Shown here piece after piece: positions 48,429-60,104 of a DNA stretch of 64,000 nucleotides. This stretch comes from Molossus alvarezi. Its lineage: Eukaryota > Chordata > Mammalia > Chiroptera > Molossidae. Every line of letters starts with the position of its first letter. The first letter of the stretch is position 1. The stretch is taken from NCBI GenBank assembly GCA_037176705.1, contig CM073885.1, positions 165,034,290 through 165,098,289 of the forward strand, in the 5' to 3' direction. Under the pieces are notes generated by a model. The model ran no database searches and was not told where the DNA came from. It saw only the letters and a program-made list of their open reading frames with translations. The position numbers and the translations under genes are program-made.

Positions 48429-48672
48429 CTTTTTTTTTTTTTTATCCTCACCCAAGGACATTTTTCGACATTTTGCTCAGACAGAGTGGGAGGGAGAGAG
48501 AGAGAGAGAGAAACATCGGCGTGAAAGGGACACATCAACTGGTTGCCACCCACACGACCCAACCAGGGCCAGGGACAAACTGCAACTGAGGTACGTGCCC
48601 TTAGCAGGAACCGAACCCGGGTCTCTCGGGACCTCAGGCCAATGCTCTAACCGCTGAGCCAAACCGGCCAGA
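48429..48672 (-). repeat. Bat Ves-like SINE, long-tail type
   Basis: A full-length minus-strand copy runs from T-run and ATCCTCACCCAAGGACAT to head AACCGGCCAGAG. No clear duplication was found. Confidence 0.9.
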
Positions 48673-48734
48673 GACTTGTGTACTACCCAAGTCTCTCTTT
48701 TTATACCGGCTTACACAGGATGCTGAGTGGTGGG

Positions 48735-49090
48735 TGCGTTCAGCTCATAGCTCTGCTGCTCACCAGCCTGTGGTCACAGAAAAACCAGTCAGTCTTTCTG
48801 AGCCTCTGTTTTGACAATGGGAGAATGGGGGCAGAATTTCCCCTTACCTCACAGGGTTACTGAACATTCAGATGGGAAAATGGATGTCAAAATCCCTTTG
48901 TAAACCACCATAAATGTGAGTTACTATGGTCTATCAATAATGGAGACATTTGGATGTTTTCATTCATTCCAAAAATATGTATCAAGTGTTTACTAGTTGC
49001 CAAGTACTCTGTGGCCTTAGGGGTACAGCAGTGAACCAAAAGCAGACAAATACCCAGCCCCTGTGGCGTTTCAGTTCTCCCAGATATAGA
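48735..49090. repeat. MIR (plus) then L2 (minus)
   Basis: A MIR at about 48735-48935 (GAGCCTCTGTTTTGACAATG, CCTCACAGGGTTACTGA) is followed at about 48956-49090 by a minus-strand L2 end (CATTCATTCCAAAAATATGT, GGGTACAGCAGTGAACC). Confidence 0.65.
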
Positions 49091-50011
49091 ACTCCTGTCA
49101 TGACGTGCTGTAGCATCTTTTTCCTGTGGTGATAGGAGTTTTGTGTGTACGTAGAAACCTTAAATTTTGCAGATAGGTCAAAGTTCAAGATTACTACTAT
49201 ATGTATAATCCCCTAATGACTAGATATCTGCGTTCAAAAGCTGACTATAGTAGATTCTCAAAGGCCATCGTAGTGACCTGAGATAGACCCTTTGCAGTAG
49301 TGTTGGCAAAATTCTTATCTTCAAAGGCCTCCAACCGTCTAAGTGACCGTTTTGTTGAAAGCCTTCTACAGCAGATTCGTTTTGGACCCGGCCCCACGTG
49401 GACCCCATCGGGTTGCAGATGCAGCCACAGTGGGCACCTCCCCTGCTCAGCCTGGCACCACCATGCCCAGCCTGGCACGGCCTGCTGCCTCTTCTCCACA
49501 CTGCCTCCCGACTGCCGTTCCCAGGAGAGCACCTCAGACTGCAAATGTAGGGCGCTAACAGTGCCGAGTGCGTTCCTCCATCGTTGGGGTGGGAGTTCAG
49601 GGACCAAATGCCTCAGCCTGGGGTCCTAGAGGGATGATTCTGAGAGCAGCCCTCTCAGGAGCTGAGAGGTCCATCCAGCAGGATTAAGCTCAAGTTGCCC
49701 ACAGGGGCTCCCTTCATTGGCTCTTCCTCCTGTTCCTTCCTCATGCTGCCCCCTTCAGTCCTGCTTCCTGGCATCACCTCCTGGTTAAGCTGCCAGCTAC
49801 CAAGTCCTTCAGGCACTGCCTTTAGAGAAACCCAAACTGACATATTAATCCCACTTGTCTGCAGATATCATTCACGAAGGGCTGATACTCGTCAAAATTT
49901 CTAAGAACAGAACACTGCTCTGAACACTGGAAAGAATTTAGGAATTTTTGCAGTGATTTCCAGTTCTACCCCAAATCTTGGAATGTGCTGAAAAACTATC
50001 TAAATTCCTAC
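49091..50011. other. Intron, unassigned
   Basis: A GC-richer patch at 49375-49620 holds short open frames on both strands without a recognisable product. No repeat identified. Confidence 0.35.
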
Positions 50012-50193
50012 CTCCAGGACGTCAAAGTGGCAGCTTTCGTGATACTCCACATCAAAGTCGTGGATGGTGAGCTGGATGCTGCTCCCAGGAGCCGTGTGAA
50101 TGTACCATATGCACTCCTTGCTGGGGGGATACGTGTTAGGGTACCCGGGGCTGCTGAAGGAGCCCGTGGCCCCAGACAGCTCCGCACCACAAC
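50012..50193 (-). CDS. CUBN: CUBN exon: first half of CUB9
   Basis: This is the most 5' coding exon visible, 182 bp. It starts with two bases completing a split codon, then reads 60 codons from [20 protein letters not shown] to HFDVLE, ending on a codon boundary. The acceptor follows a pyrimidine-rich stretch ending CAACAG; the donor is GTAGGA. Two of the four CUB cysteines and the third are here: the starting Cys, KECIW and ESCHF. The Glu before the second Cys and the Asp in CHFD are calcium-ligand positions of cbCUB domains, so CUB9 looks calcium-competent. The domain opens with CGA rather than CGG. The exon before it was not found between 50194 and 64000, so that intron exceeds 13.8 kb. 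Confidence 0.93.
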
Positions 50194-50910
50194 CTGTTGA
50201 AACAGCAAGGCTCAGTCAGTTCAGCGTGAGCACAAGCCACTGGTAACAACTAAAAACTCCAACTAACCAAAAGATAATTGAAAATGCACATGACTATTTC
50301 AGGAGAAAAACCACGAAGTTATAATAAAGTTATAATTAAGTAGCTATAAAACAATGAGGAAAAAATAATGCCTACAACTTACTAAATGTATTCTTTTTAG
50401 AAACATTGATTGTATCATTTGTGCAGTGATTTTCAGTCCTTATTCTCACCACATCAAACCTTTGGTAATATTTTCAAAATGGCATTCTAAGTTTTAGACT
50501 GTTTTCATGTGTGGGTAAGAGTTTCATAGTAAGAAGTACAAGGGACAACGTGAGCAGTGTCAGACAGCGAGCACCCTGTCTCAGTCTTCAGTCTTTGGTG
50601 TCCTTGTATTTAACACATTATTTCTAAGTGCTTGTCAGACCTGAGACCTAGAACTGTAACTGCATATCTCAAGGGAAAGATATCAGTCTGGAAAGGTCTG
50701 ATTCCAAATATATGACAAAACCCACAGAACGTAGAACACTAAGAGTGAACCCTACGGACTTGGGGTGACAAGGGTGTATGTGTGTGGGTTCATCAATTGT
50801 AGCAAATGTCCCTCCCTGTGGACATTGTTGATAATGGGGGAGGTTGTGCATATGTGGGAATGGACAATTTTGCAATGACCCTAAAACTCTTCTATTAAAA
50901 AAAAAAAATG
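50194..50910. other. Intron, unassigned
   Basis: This is the beginning of the partial upstream intron. No recognisable element is seen. Confidence 0.4.
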
Positions 50911-51147
50911 AGCCCTGGTTGGTTTGGCTCGGCGGTTAAAGCGTCAGCCTGCGGTCCAGAGAGACCCGGGTTCCGTTCCTGCTAAGGGCACGTACCTCGG
51001 TTGCAGTTTGTCTCTGGCCCTGGTTGGGTCATGCAGGTGGCAACCACTCGATGAATCCCTTTCACATCAATGTTTCTCTCCTCCCCCTCTCCCTCCCACT
51101 CTTTCTCAACAAAAAATGGAAAAATGTCCTCGGGTGAGGATAAAAAA

Positions 51148-51190
<43 letters not shown>

Positions 51191-51198
51191 AAAATAAT
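50911..51198 (+). repeat. Bat Ves-like SINE, long-tail type, with (AAAT)n tail
   Basis: The head GCCCTGGTTGGTTTGGCTCG, CCTCGGTTGCAGTTTGTC and tail GTCCTCGGGTGAGGATAAAA are followed by about twelve AAAT units at 51146-51195. This copy is close to what I take as the family consensus. Confidence 0.92.
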
Positions 51199-51374
51199 AT
51201 GGGTCCTCACCCAGGCAATTTATATCTAAAAACAAAAGAAACCAAAACCGATATATAAAACACAAGCATGGAAGAAGACTGCAGCATAGATTTTATGAAT
51301 GTTTACATATCATACTGTAGAAAGCGATTAAAGCAAAGCAATACAACAAATAATCAAATGCTACAATGTGGTAC

Positions 51375-51600
51375 ACAGTATAAAAAGGTGTCACCACTTA
51401 GTGCTTAGGTGTGTTTTACAAGTGTTTCCTATATTAATTCTCATAATAACCTTGTGAAGCAGATACTATCAGTGTCTGCATTTCTCAAACGAGCACATCA
51501 GTGGACACAGAGATCAAGCGGTGGGCCTGGGGTCAAAGGCTCGTGAGTGGCGGGGTGGGCCTGGGGTCTAAGGCTGGTGAGTGGCGGGCCGGGAGGCCAA
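51375..51600 (-). repeat. MIR SINE with internal 34-bp tandem duplication
   Basis: Minus-strand MIR-like sequence (CCTATATTAATTCTCATAAT, AACCTTGTGAAGCAGATACT). A unit starting GTGGGCCTGGGGTC occurs at 51521-51554 and again at 51555-51588, 34 bp each with two differences. Confidence 0.65.
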
Positions 51601-52098
51601 CGCGGGCTTGGCGGGAGCCAGAGGACTGCATCCCTACTTTCTAGACTCACCTCGTTTGTAAGCACTCCAAGATTTCAGAATGGAGAGGGACAGAAAACTT
51701 TATGGAGGAAATCTCAAATTTTAAAGAGAAAATTAGAACGTAATTAAAGCTAAAATTAGAGAAAAGGAGAAAGGTTATCTTGTTTGCTAACAGCAAGTTT
51801 CAGTGATTTAAAAAACTCTGTTTGCTCTGTTAACATATCTGGGTTTCCTTTTCTAGTTTTTCAGAATATCCTTTATTGGTTAGTTAATTCTTCCAAGCAC
51901 CTTCTGTTATTCAGCGTCGAGCCTTTTTCACGTTTAAGAATAATGGTGCCTCCTCATTCCATTATGAATATAGGTGCATTTTCACAGGAATGAAATTAAA
52001 TTGCTGTGACTGGAAATATAAGACACTAAAGCTGAGATCATGTGTATGACCCTGTGCAAATTCATCCTGAATAGTGAGTTTAAAAAATTTTTTTTTTA
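51601..52098. other. Intron, unassigned
   Basis: No recognisable element. Confidence 0.4.
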
Positions 52099-52296
52099 GC
52101 CCAGCCGTTGTGGCTCAGTGGTTGAGTGTGGACCCATGCACCAAAAGGTTGCCAATTCGATTCCTGGTCAGGGCACATGCTCAGTTTGTGGGCCTGATCC
52201 CCAGTGGGGGGCACGCAGGAGGCAGCCAATAGATGTTCTCTCTCATCGATGTTTCTCTCTCTCTCCTTCTCTAAAATCAATAAAGAAAAAAAAAAG
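52099..52296 (+). repeat. Bat Ves-like SINE, short-tail type
   Basis: The head GCCCAGCCGTTGTGGCTCAG, CATGCACCAAAAGGTTGCCA, CATCGATGTTTCTCTC and ATCAATAAAG tail mark a full-length copy. The site is T/A-rich (TTTAAAAAATTT before it, GTTTTTAAAAAG after it), so the duplication is unclear. Confidence 0.9.
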
Positions 52297-53420
52297 TTTT
52301 TAAAAAGTTCAAAAGTATATATTCTCTATATAAAATCTCCACTTAACTAAAAAGAACTGAGGAGAATTCTAAGAGGAATCTTGCTGTGGTAAAGAAATCT
52401 GATTCCAGCTCAACATGTTACTATCTTGAGTTGCTACTTTCTGCTTCCATTTGAAAACCTCTGTGTTTTCAGACTTTAAATTTGTTGCACAGAGCAGAAT
52501 CTTTTCCATGGCTTATAAAGTTCCCACTTTTATTTCTCGTTAAAACCCTATGAAGAAGCTGTTTAAAATTAGATGTGAGGGCATTAGTTACAGACTGTGG
52601 TGAATATTAAAAAAAAAAAAACATAAATGCCTTGAAAGATCAGAAAATATTTTCCCTACCACAACAACGCATGGAAAGTATTCTTGAAGCCAAAATCAGC
52701 ACAGATTGTAAATATGGTCAATACCACTGCACAACTCCCGGGGGCACCAGTAACAGGATATTTCATCCAATGATACTCTCTAAAGTTTTCCAAGGCAGTA
52801 GCCCACATAAATCATCTTAACATGTGATACTTTTACTAAATTACATTATAGGTAAGCAAAGCCATTCTGTTACCCCAGTATTTTTTAACATACATTTCCA
52901 GCTCCTATAGTTCTTGACATCAGTTGTATCAAATTAAATAATTCAACGGGAAAAAAAACCTTTGGGGAAAAATAACTCTTTGGCCAAGTAATATAAAAGA
53001 GAACAGGAAATGGAAGCTTAGGTATCTCATTTCTGCATTTTTATTTAACTTCATTTCACCAATCTCATTTTTTATCATAGTTGATTCATATAAAAATCTG
53101 TAGAACATTTTTCCATTGTCTTTTCCAATTGTTTTAGGTTTCCTTGTAAATTCCTTTGCAAATAACAGGATGCCAATGTCCTTAAACCGGTTGCTGTAAA
53201 CTGGAATTATAATATCCGATTCTTGGCATTCAATAATGCTTTGAGAAATGACAGTACTAGTTTTATTTACTCACGTACAGCTCTTAAAGCCCACAGTGTA
53301 CTTTTCCTAAGATTTTAATAAAATATAAAATAGGTTTATAAAAACATAACAAAATTTGACTTTAGGTTTGTCATGTTCTCTTTTCATCAATAGTGCTTAT
53401 ATGTGTGTCTTCTAAAGAGA
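52297..53420. other. Intron, unassigned
   Basis: AT-rich intron with no recognisable element apart from an A-run at 52610-52621. Confidence 0.4.
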
Positions 53421-53688
53421 AATGCTAATACTATTTTTTTTTCATCCTCACCCGAGGACAGTTTCCCATTTTTTGTTCAGATAGAGTGGGAGGGAGAGAG
53501 AGACAGAGAAACATCGACGTGAAAGGGACACATCGACTGGCTGCCACCCGCATGACCAACCAGGTCCAGGGACAAACTGCAACCGAGGTACATGCCCTTA
53601 GCGGGAACCGAACCCGGGTCTCTCTGGACCGCAGGCCAACGCTCTAACCGCTGAGCCAAACCGGCCAGGGTAGAATTCCAATACTATT
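53421..53688 (-). repeat. Bat Ves-like SINE, long-tail type, with duplication
   Basis: The full-length minus-strand copy at 53436-53670 is well preserved (GAACCGAACCCGGGTCTCTC, GAGCCAAACCGGCCAGGG in plus). AATGCTAATACTATT (53421-53435) matches AATTCCAATACTATT (53674-53688) imperfectly. Confidence 0.92.
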
Positions 53689-55013
53689 AAAGTGAAATCC
53701 TATTTGTGAGAAATATTGTGTGGCTGTGAGACGAGAAAAACTGTCGGTGCTTGAAAACTCCTGGAAGCTTTTTTATTTCTCTTTCATGCTCTCCCCACCT
53801 TTGGGGTTTAACATATCAGAAGGTACCAACTTCAATTCAAAAGTTCACATTGAACACAGAATAGTATGAATTAATTTAGTGGTTATTATATGATAAAAAC
53901 TATAAAATACTGGGAAATAGAGTTTATTCTGGTAATTATGGTAGAAACTCTGTCTTTGAATATTTAAATCTTGAAAGAGATAAAAATAAATTTTTAATTC
54001 CTATTCATTCATTCAATAAATATTTATTGAGCATATGCCGTAGTCCAAGTTGTGCTATGGAAGCCAGATGTATTTAATGTCTATTTTTAAAACAGGAATA
54101 GACATGAAAAGTGCTATTACCACATACCCTCCTGTAAGTCACTGAACGTTTTGCTTTTTCTTCAGTTTTCAAAGAGGAATTTCAATAAGTTTTTAATTTA
54201 AAACAGCAAAAAGTGAACTACATTTTATCCTTCACATGTTATATTTATTCTTCGTAAGTTATAAATAGGAAAAAATAAATCATCATGTTGAGGTGCTAAA
54301 AGATATTTTGTAATTTGTTAGTTTTAATAGTACAAAGTTAGTATGATTCTCTTTTGGTACTAATTTCCAGTCCACCGATGAGAGAGTTTAATCAGCATTC
54401 GGTCAGTTATGGCTCACTCACTTGGGTTATCATCATTTTTCCCTAGATTTTGACAAATATGTATATGACATCAGGCAAAACAAAATAAGCCAAAACATAC
54501 ATTTTAAGAACTGAAAGAAATGAACGCCTGTTTTTCCTGTGCTTTTTTTAGTGACAAGGGAAAACATTCACAACAAAATTAGGAAACTTTCTATTAACCA
54601 GAAAAAAATTAAATATTAATGAATTATTTGATACTTTGTTTCATAAGTTCAAGCTATCATTAAGCTAACAGTGAAAGATTAGAACATGAATTTAGAATTT
54701 ATAGTTATGGATAAAAATTAAAAATTATTCATTTACACTGAGTTAAACTTTTAAATTATAAATGAAAGCAAATATCTATAATTCACAATAGATCATAGTT
54801 TTTTAATGTGAGTCTTTTAAATTATATTTATGCATTGTTTTTCACTTCATTAGCTGCAGAAAAGTGAGTCAATTACAATATAGAAAATGTGATTTAGAAC
54901 CTTTATCAACACATCGTATCCCATTGTCAGCAAAAGAAATAATGAGTTAATCCAAAAATCCTATTGTGTATAATTCTGAAGAATAGAAATGTGTTCTAAA
55001 TGCTGAAATAAAT
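53689..55013. other. AT-rich intron
   Basis: A short minus-strand L2 end sits at 53998-54075 (ATTCATTCATTCAATAAATA then TTTATTGAGCATATG). The rest is unassigned. Confidence 0.45.
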
Positions 55014-55232
55014 CTCCCTGGCTGGTTTGGCTCAGCAGTTAGAGCGTCGGCCTGTGAACCAATGAGTCTCAGGTTCGATTCCAGTCAAGGGCACATCCCC
55101 AACCCTGAAGAGGGCCCTGCAGGAGGCAACCAGTTGATGTATCTTCTCTCACATTTATGTTTCTCTATCTCTCTCCCTCCCTCCCACTCTATCTGAAGAT
55201 AAATAGAAAAATATGACCAGGTGAGGATTAAA
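55014..55232 (+). repeat. Bat Ves-like SINE, long-tail type
   Basis: The head CTGGCTGGTTTGGCTCAGCA, B box GGTTCGATTCCAG, and tail ATGACCAGGTGAGGATTAAA are followed by a short (AT)n. It is shortened in the middle: CACATCCCCAACCCTGAAGA replaces the longer form with CCTCGGTTGC. Confidence 0.88.
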
Positions 55233-56340
55233 ATATATATATATATGTATCAAGAGCTAAATTATTTAGTTTTGTCTTATCAACAATTCCTTGCTCATAT
55301 TGGGCAGCAAAGCTGTTTATTTTATTTGAGTTACTATTTCTCTGTTTCCTGTGGTACAGACAAAATCTGCTTTTGTTTTATTTTTAATAAAGATTGTGGA
55401 ATTCAAAAAACTTATTTGGTAAGCTGCTTTACCTATGTAGTTGTTATCAGTGTTGCTAATGTTCAATACTAAAAACTCTGCATAAACAATATCCTAATTT
55501 TACTTTCCTTTTAAACTTAAATTTATTTGGGGCCAGGAAGGGGGGAACGTGTTTTCTTCACTGCACTATTTCCCTTTGTGAGCAGTTTAGGAGATGACAA
55601 ACTGTTGTTAGAATGCACTTTCTTCTGAATGAGTCACAGAAGAAAATCTGTTTCTAAATCCGTCTGCCCATTTTGGAGATGGAAACAACAAGGCTCCTGG
55701 AAAATCTCAGGTGTCTGCATTTCAAATAGAGTAACAATAATGGTACAAACATATCTGAAAATCTTAAAATAAATGAAACTGCTGAGAAAACACAGTTTAG
55801 CAGACTATGCAATTCTTTTTAAAAATCATGTCATTGTCAGTCACATCTCTGATTTTGTGTGGGTGACTAGGTGGTCTGAGGGTATGAAAGAGAGATGGAA
55901 GAGAGACAAAGCTGGAGATTTAAGAAGTTATATCAGTAGCTATCCAGAAATAAAATAGCAGGCTCAGCAGTTAGACTCTTCTTCCTCATCATACTGTCTG
56001 GTTGAATGAATAATAAAATATAGAAGAAATTCTCTCAATTTCTTCATTTGTAACAGAATTAGTATTTAACCTCATAGGGTTGTTATATAGATTAAATAAA
56101 ATAACCGAAGTAAGGTTTTTAGCTAAGTGTCTTGCACTGATACTCCTTCTATATGTGTTGTAATTTAAGAGGAGTTTATCCAGATACAGAATGATATGAG
56201 AGAAATTCTTGGAGCTAGAATAGAAACTACTACACTGGCTAAAGAGCCAGCATGAATAGCTGAGATGTAAGAAATCAATTATTCATTAAGCTACGCTAAA
56301 GGTGATTCATATTTGCATTGTAATTGTTTTTCAAAGGGCC
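55233..56340. other. Intron with MIR
   Basis: A plus-strand MIR fragment lies at about 56030-56170 (CAATTTCTTCATTTGTAACA, CCTCATAGGGTTGTTATATA). The rest is unassigned. Confidence 0.5.
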
Positions 56341-56537
56341 TTTTTTTAAAAATTGATTTTAGAGAGGGAGGAAAGGAGAGGGAAACATCAATGAGAGAGA
56401 ACATCTATTGGCTGCCTCCTGCATGCCCCCCACTGGGTATCGGGCCCACAACCTGGGCATGTGACCTGACCAGGAATCAAACCAGCAACCTCTTGGTGCA
56501 GGGTCGACACTCAGCCACTGAGCCACACTGGCCGGGC
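56341..56537 (-). repeat. Bat Ves-like SINE, short-tail type
   Basis: Minus-strand copy from AAAAATTGATTTTAGAGAGG to head CACTGGCCGGGCT in plus. It contains GGCTGCCTCCTGCATGCCCC and the reverse of the CATGCACCAAGAGG motif, here as CCTCTTGGTGCAGGG. No clear duplication. A MIR-like minus piece follows at about 56560-56690. Confidence 0.9.
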
Positions 56538-56690
56538 TCAAAAAGCTTTCAACAAGCATATTATCTTATTTAAAATTCATAACCACTCTATGATATGGGC
56601 TCATTTTTGAGATGAGCAAATTTATGAGGTAGGCCCATTTTAGAGATGAGCAAAGTGAGGCTCAAGAATACCACTGGGCTTGAAGCTCAT

Positions 56691-57270
56691 ATAGTGAAGG
56701 GTAGACCTGGGGCCACCCCTGACCCTCCCCACTCCCGGTCCTGTGTCCTCTCTGCCACGCCTGATCTTGCACTTCAACCTGAGGCTCTGCCCTCATTACT
56801 GTCCTGTCTATCTACTGTGGAAAATATCACCATAGCAACCTGAAAAAATAAATATAGCAAAGATCTTTTTCCTTTAATTTGAGACAAATCTGACAAAATC
56901 TAATATAATAACATTGTTAGATATCAGCTGAACTGGAATAAATAATGTCCAAAAGAGAATCATGTGTTTTTCAATGTTAATTAGTTAATCTTTACAAAAC
57001 TGGCAGTACTGGTGTCCGATAATCTGTTTGATTCCATTTTCCTCCAAACTCCCAGTCAGGAGCAGAAAGGAAGAGCTCAACTTATCAGCAGGAAGCATGT
57101 TGATATACTGAACTCGGCCAAGGAAGAGTTAAAAGCCGTCGCTAAACCTGTTTACTCATGAAGATAATTTAAATCTTTTTCATAAAAGGACTTTGCTATC
57201 ACTTTTTTTTTTTGGTCTAAAGCAAGCCATGAGATGTAAAAAAAATTTTTAAATTAAGCGTAATCTATGG
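56691..57270. other. Intron, unassigned
   Basis: No recognisable element. Confidence 0.4.
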
Positions 57271-58052
57271 ATGTTCTATCTTCAAGGTTTGGGGTTGTTT
57301 TTTGTTTTTATTAATAAATTTATTTATTTTTGTTACAGATGTTTCTCCTTTTCCCCCCACTGATTTCCCCCCTTCCCCTCCCTCCCCTCCCTGTCCCCAG
57401 CTTTGTTGTCCATGTCCATTGTTCATGCATACATGCTTATAAGTTCTGTGGTTTATTTCTCCCCCACCACCCCTTCTTCTGGGGATTGTCAGTCTGTACC
57501 CCACTTCTACGTCTCTGGGACTACTCCATTCCTCAGACTGTTATGTTCATTATATTCCACAAATAAGTGAGATCATATGATACTTGTCTTTCTCTGTTTG
57601 GCTTGTTTCGCTTAGGATGACACTTTCCAGGTCCCTCCATGTCGTCTCAAAGGATAAGAGATCTTTCTTTCTTACAGCTGCATAGTACTCCATTGTGTAC
57701 ATGTACCACAGCTCTTTTATCCATTCGTCTACTGATGGACTTTTGGTTTGTTTCAAATCTTAGCTATTGTAAATAGTGCTGCTACAAACATGGGGGTACA
57801 TATATTCTTTCTGATTGGTGTTTCAGGGTTCTTAGGGTATATTCCTAGAAGTGGGATCACTGGGTCAAATGGAAGTTCAATTTTTAATTTTTTGAGGTAA
57901 CAGCATATTGTTTTCCATAGTGGCTGCACCAGTCTGCATTCCCACTAGCAATGTACTAGAGTCCCCTTTTCTCCACACCCTCGCCAACATTTGTTTTTGA
58001 TGATTTGTTGATGGTGGCCATGTTCTATCTTCAAAGTCTGGGGTTGTTTTTT
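57271..58052 (-). mobile_element. 5'-truncated young LINE-1 with 33-bp duplication
   Basis: Minus-strand L1 3' end at 57304-58019: T-rich tail in plus, 3' UTR, then ORF2 C-terminus (frame 57550-57756 with LWYMYTMEYYAAVRKKDLLS). The flank beginning ATGTTCTATCTTCAA occurs at 57271-57303 and 58020-58052, 33 bp with two differences. It is in the sense orientation of CUBN and closely resembles the copy at 3491-4688. Confidence 0.9.
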
Positions 58053-59220
58053 AAAGGAAAAACCTTAATAAAAGCAAACCGGCAATGAAACAGCTATGTG
58101 GCATCTGAGGCAGAGTTTCAAAGGTTCATTCCGTCTTTCCCTACGATTCTCAAATGCAGACCCCTCTTTGCACTTGGCATTTTCCTGAAACTGTGTTCCA
58201 TAAACCAGTAGCATGTGAGGGCTGCCATCTTGAAACTGGCATGGCCCTCCCAGGCTGGAAGGAAAAGAACAGAGAACGGCCCCCAGAAGACACCTTCACA
58301 TCTTTCTCCTCCAATGTTTTAGGGAAATGCCCGAGAAATGAGTGGTCAATGTTAACAAGAAGTTGAAAAGCCTATGTATAGCAATAGAATGAATTTTAAA
58401 CACTCTAAATTATGAGCTCACATGCTTCATTAAAATGACGGATTTATATGTTAATAGTTTTTCTATAATTTAAAAATAAAAACCTTCTCCAGTACGTTGA
58501 GGGATGCCTCAGTTAGTCCAGTCTCCCTCTGAAAGGAACAAGGAAGCAGGGGGAGGGTGGGGTACAGGGAGAAGTACCAATAAGGAATCTTTTGGGGGGG
58601 CAAGTATGATGTGAAATGGCATTAAGAGCTCAGAATTTGGGGAACATCCAAACCAAGAAAAAGTTGGACTATTTTTCTAGAGTAAACCAGCCTCACGTGT
58701 GATACAATGAAATATGCAAAGAATGTGATTGAGGTGATAGTGAGCAGAAACTTTCAGGTTGGGGTGGGGTATGGAGGTGAAAAAGAATGTGAGCTCCTTA
58801 AAAAAACCAAAGTTGTCTGAAGGTCACTGTGGCATGTAAAAGAACCGTAAAAAGTCAGCAACTTCTGGTTTGGCTTTACCAGTTAATTCCCTGATAGCAC
58901 AAAAGTGCATGCAATGCCCCTGAGAAAGGCAAATGATAGGTATCTCTCCTAGAAGGGAGAAGACTAAAACAGATCACAGGTCCTCTCTGAAGACAGAGCC
59001 CAGGGTGGAGCCCCAGAATTCACCTGATCTTAAGGATTTGCAGATTCATTTTCTGGGGTATTTTCCAGGTTAGCAATTATTCCATAAGGACAGAGACACA
59101 AGCTGCTGCAGTTATGCAATGAAATCAGAGAAGAAATATGAAGACCGAGAAATGTGAAATTATTCTGAGAAATGAGGAAGATGAAAGACAAAGCATGGTG
59201 ATGAGATGAGAATGTTATCA
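58053..59220. other. Intron, unassigned
   Basis: No gene or clear repeat is seen. Confidence 0.4.
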
Positions 59221-59610
59221 AAAGCTCTGAGTCTCCGGTATTGGATTCCATAGTGTTCCCCGGAAATCATGTCCACATGGAACCTGCAAATGCCACCTTA
59301 TTCAGAAATAGGGTCTGTCTAGATGCTATCAAGTTAAAATGAGGTCATACTGGATTAGAGCAAGACTGGAATTCAGTATAATTGGTGTCTTTATAAGAGG
59401 AAAATCTGGCCCAGCTGGTGTGGCTCAGTGGTTGAGCACTGACCCATGCACCAAGAAGTTGCCAGTTCAATTTCTGGTCAGGGCACATGCCCAGGTTGTG
59501 GGCCTGATCCCCAGTGGGGGGCGCATGCAGGAGGCGGACAATTGATGTTCTCTCTCATCGATGTTTCTATCTCTCTCTCCCTCTCCCTTCCTCTCTCTAA
59601 AAAATCAACA

Positions 59611-59648
<38 letters not shown>

Positions 59649-59928
59649 ACCTAGGAGGAAAATGGAACCAGACACACAGTATGAAGATGGAGACGGAGAT
59701 TGGAGTTACACATCTACAAACGAAGGAAAGCCAAGGATTGCCAGCAACCAGCGGATGCTAGAAATAAGGAGTGATTCTGCCCTAGAGTCTTGGGAGGGAT
59801 GGCCCTGCTGACGCCTTGATTTTGGATTTCTAGCCTCTAGAACTTTGAAAGAAAACAATTTCTGTTGTTTTAAGCCATTCAGTGCATGGTATTTTGTTAC
59901 AGCAGCTCTAGGAAACTAATATATCCCC
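59221..59928 (+). repeat. MaLR-like LTR split by a SINE
   Basis: The left part (AAATGAGGTCATACTGGATT, TTGGTGTCTTTATAAGAGGA) and right part (CTTGATTTTGGATTTCTAGC, CTGTTGTTTTAAGCCATTCA, end GGAAACTAATATATCC) are one old MaLR (MLT1-type) LTR. It is broken by the SINE at 59408-59645. Confidence 0.7.
59408..59645 (+). repeat. Bat Ves-like SINE, short-tail type, with expanded (TCAA)n tail
   Basis: The head GGCCCAGCTGGTGTGGCTCA, CATGCACCAAGAAGTTGCCA and CATCGATGTTTCTATC are intact. The normal AATCAAT tail is expanded to about nine TCAA units at 59605-59644. The flanking AAGAGGAAAAT (59395-59405) resembles AGGAGGAAAAT after the tail. Confidence 0.9.
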
Positions 59929-60104
59929 ATTCTTTTCCGTATCAAAGGCAGGCAAATGAAGGATAACAACCATGAATGTGGCATCTGAGGGAGCGTACCT
60001 TTGTAAGCTCTTCTTACTCCCTCCCTCTTATATTAATTACTTCCCATTTATCACACTGAAGTTTAGATGATGCTTGGTAGAGGATAAGGTTAGAAGATAG
60101 TCTG

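Larger units (their letters stand above)
20..50193 (-). other. CUBN: CUBN (cubilin) gene segment: nine exons for CUB9-CUB12
   Basis: Nine minus-strand exons (182, 175, 170, 160, 114, 111, 129, 133 and 206 bp in coding order) join into 460 codons without a stop or frameshift. They encode four CUB domains in series. I recognise cubilin by segments such as [24 protein letters not shown] and [11 protein letters not shown]; the numbering CUB9-CUB12 (human residues about 1391-1850, also 460 residues) is from memory. Cubilin is an extracellular peripheral membrane receptor that works with amnionless and megalin in kidney and ileum. Every border between CUB domains is a phase-1 intron, so each domain is a symmetric module. 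Introns inside domains have phases 0, 0, 1, 1 and 2. The gene runs past both window ends; no promoter, start or stop codon lies here. Confidence 0.93.

Noticed and set aside
48429..48672. tRNA genes suggested by B-box-like GGTTCGANNCC motifs
   Set aside because: The motifs belong to tRNA-derived SINE heads followed by SINE bodies; none folds as a complete tRNA with a normal anticodon arm by eye.
59602..59644. CRISPR-like regular repeat
   Set aside because: It is a (TCAA)n microsatellite grown from a SINE tail, with no spacers, in a mammalian genome.
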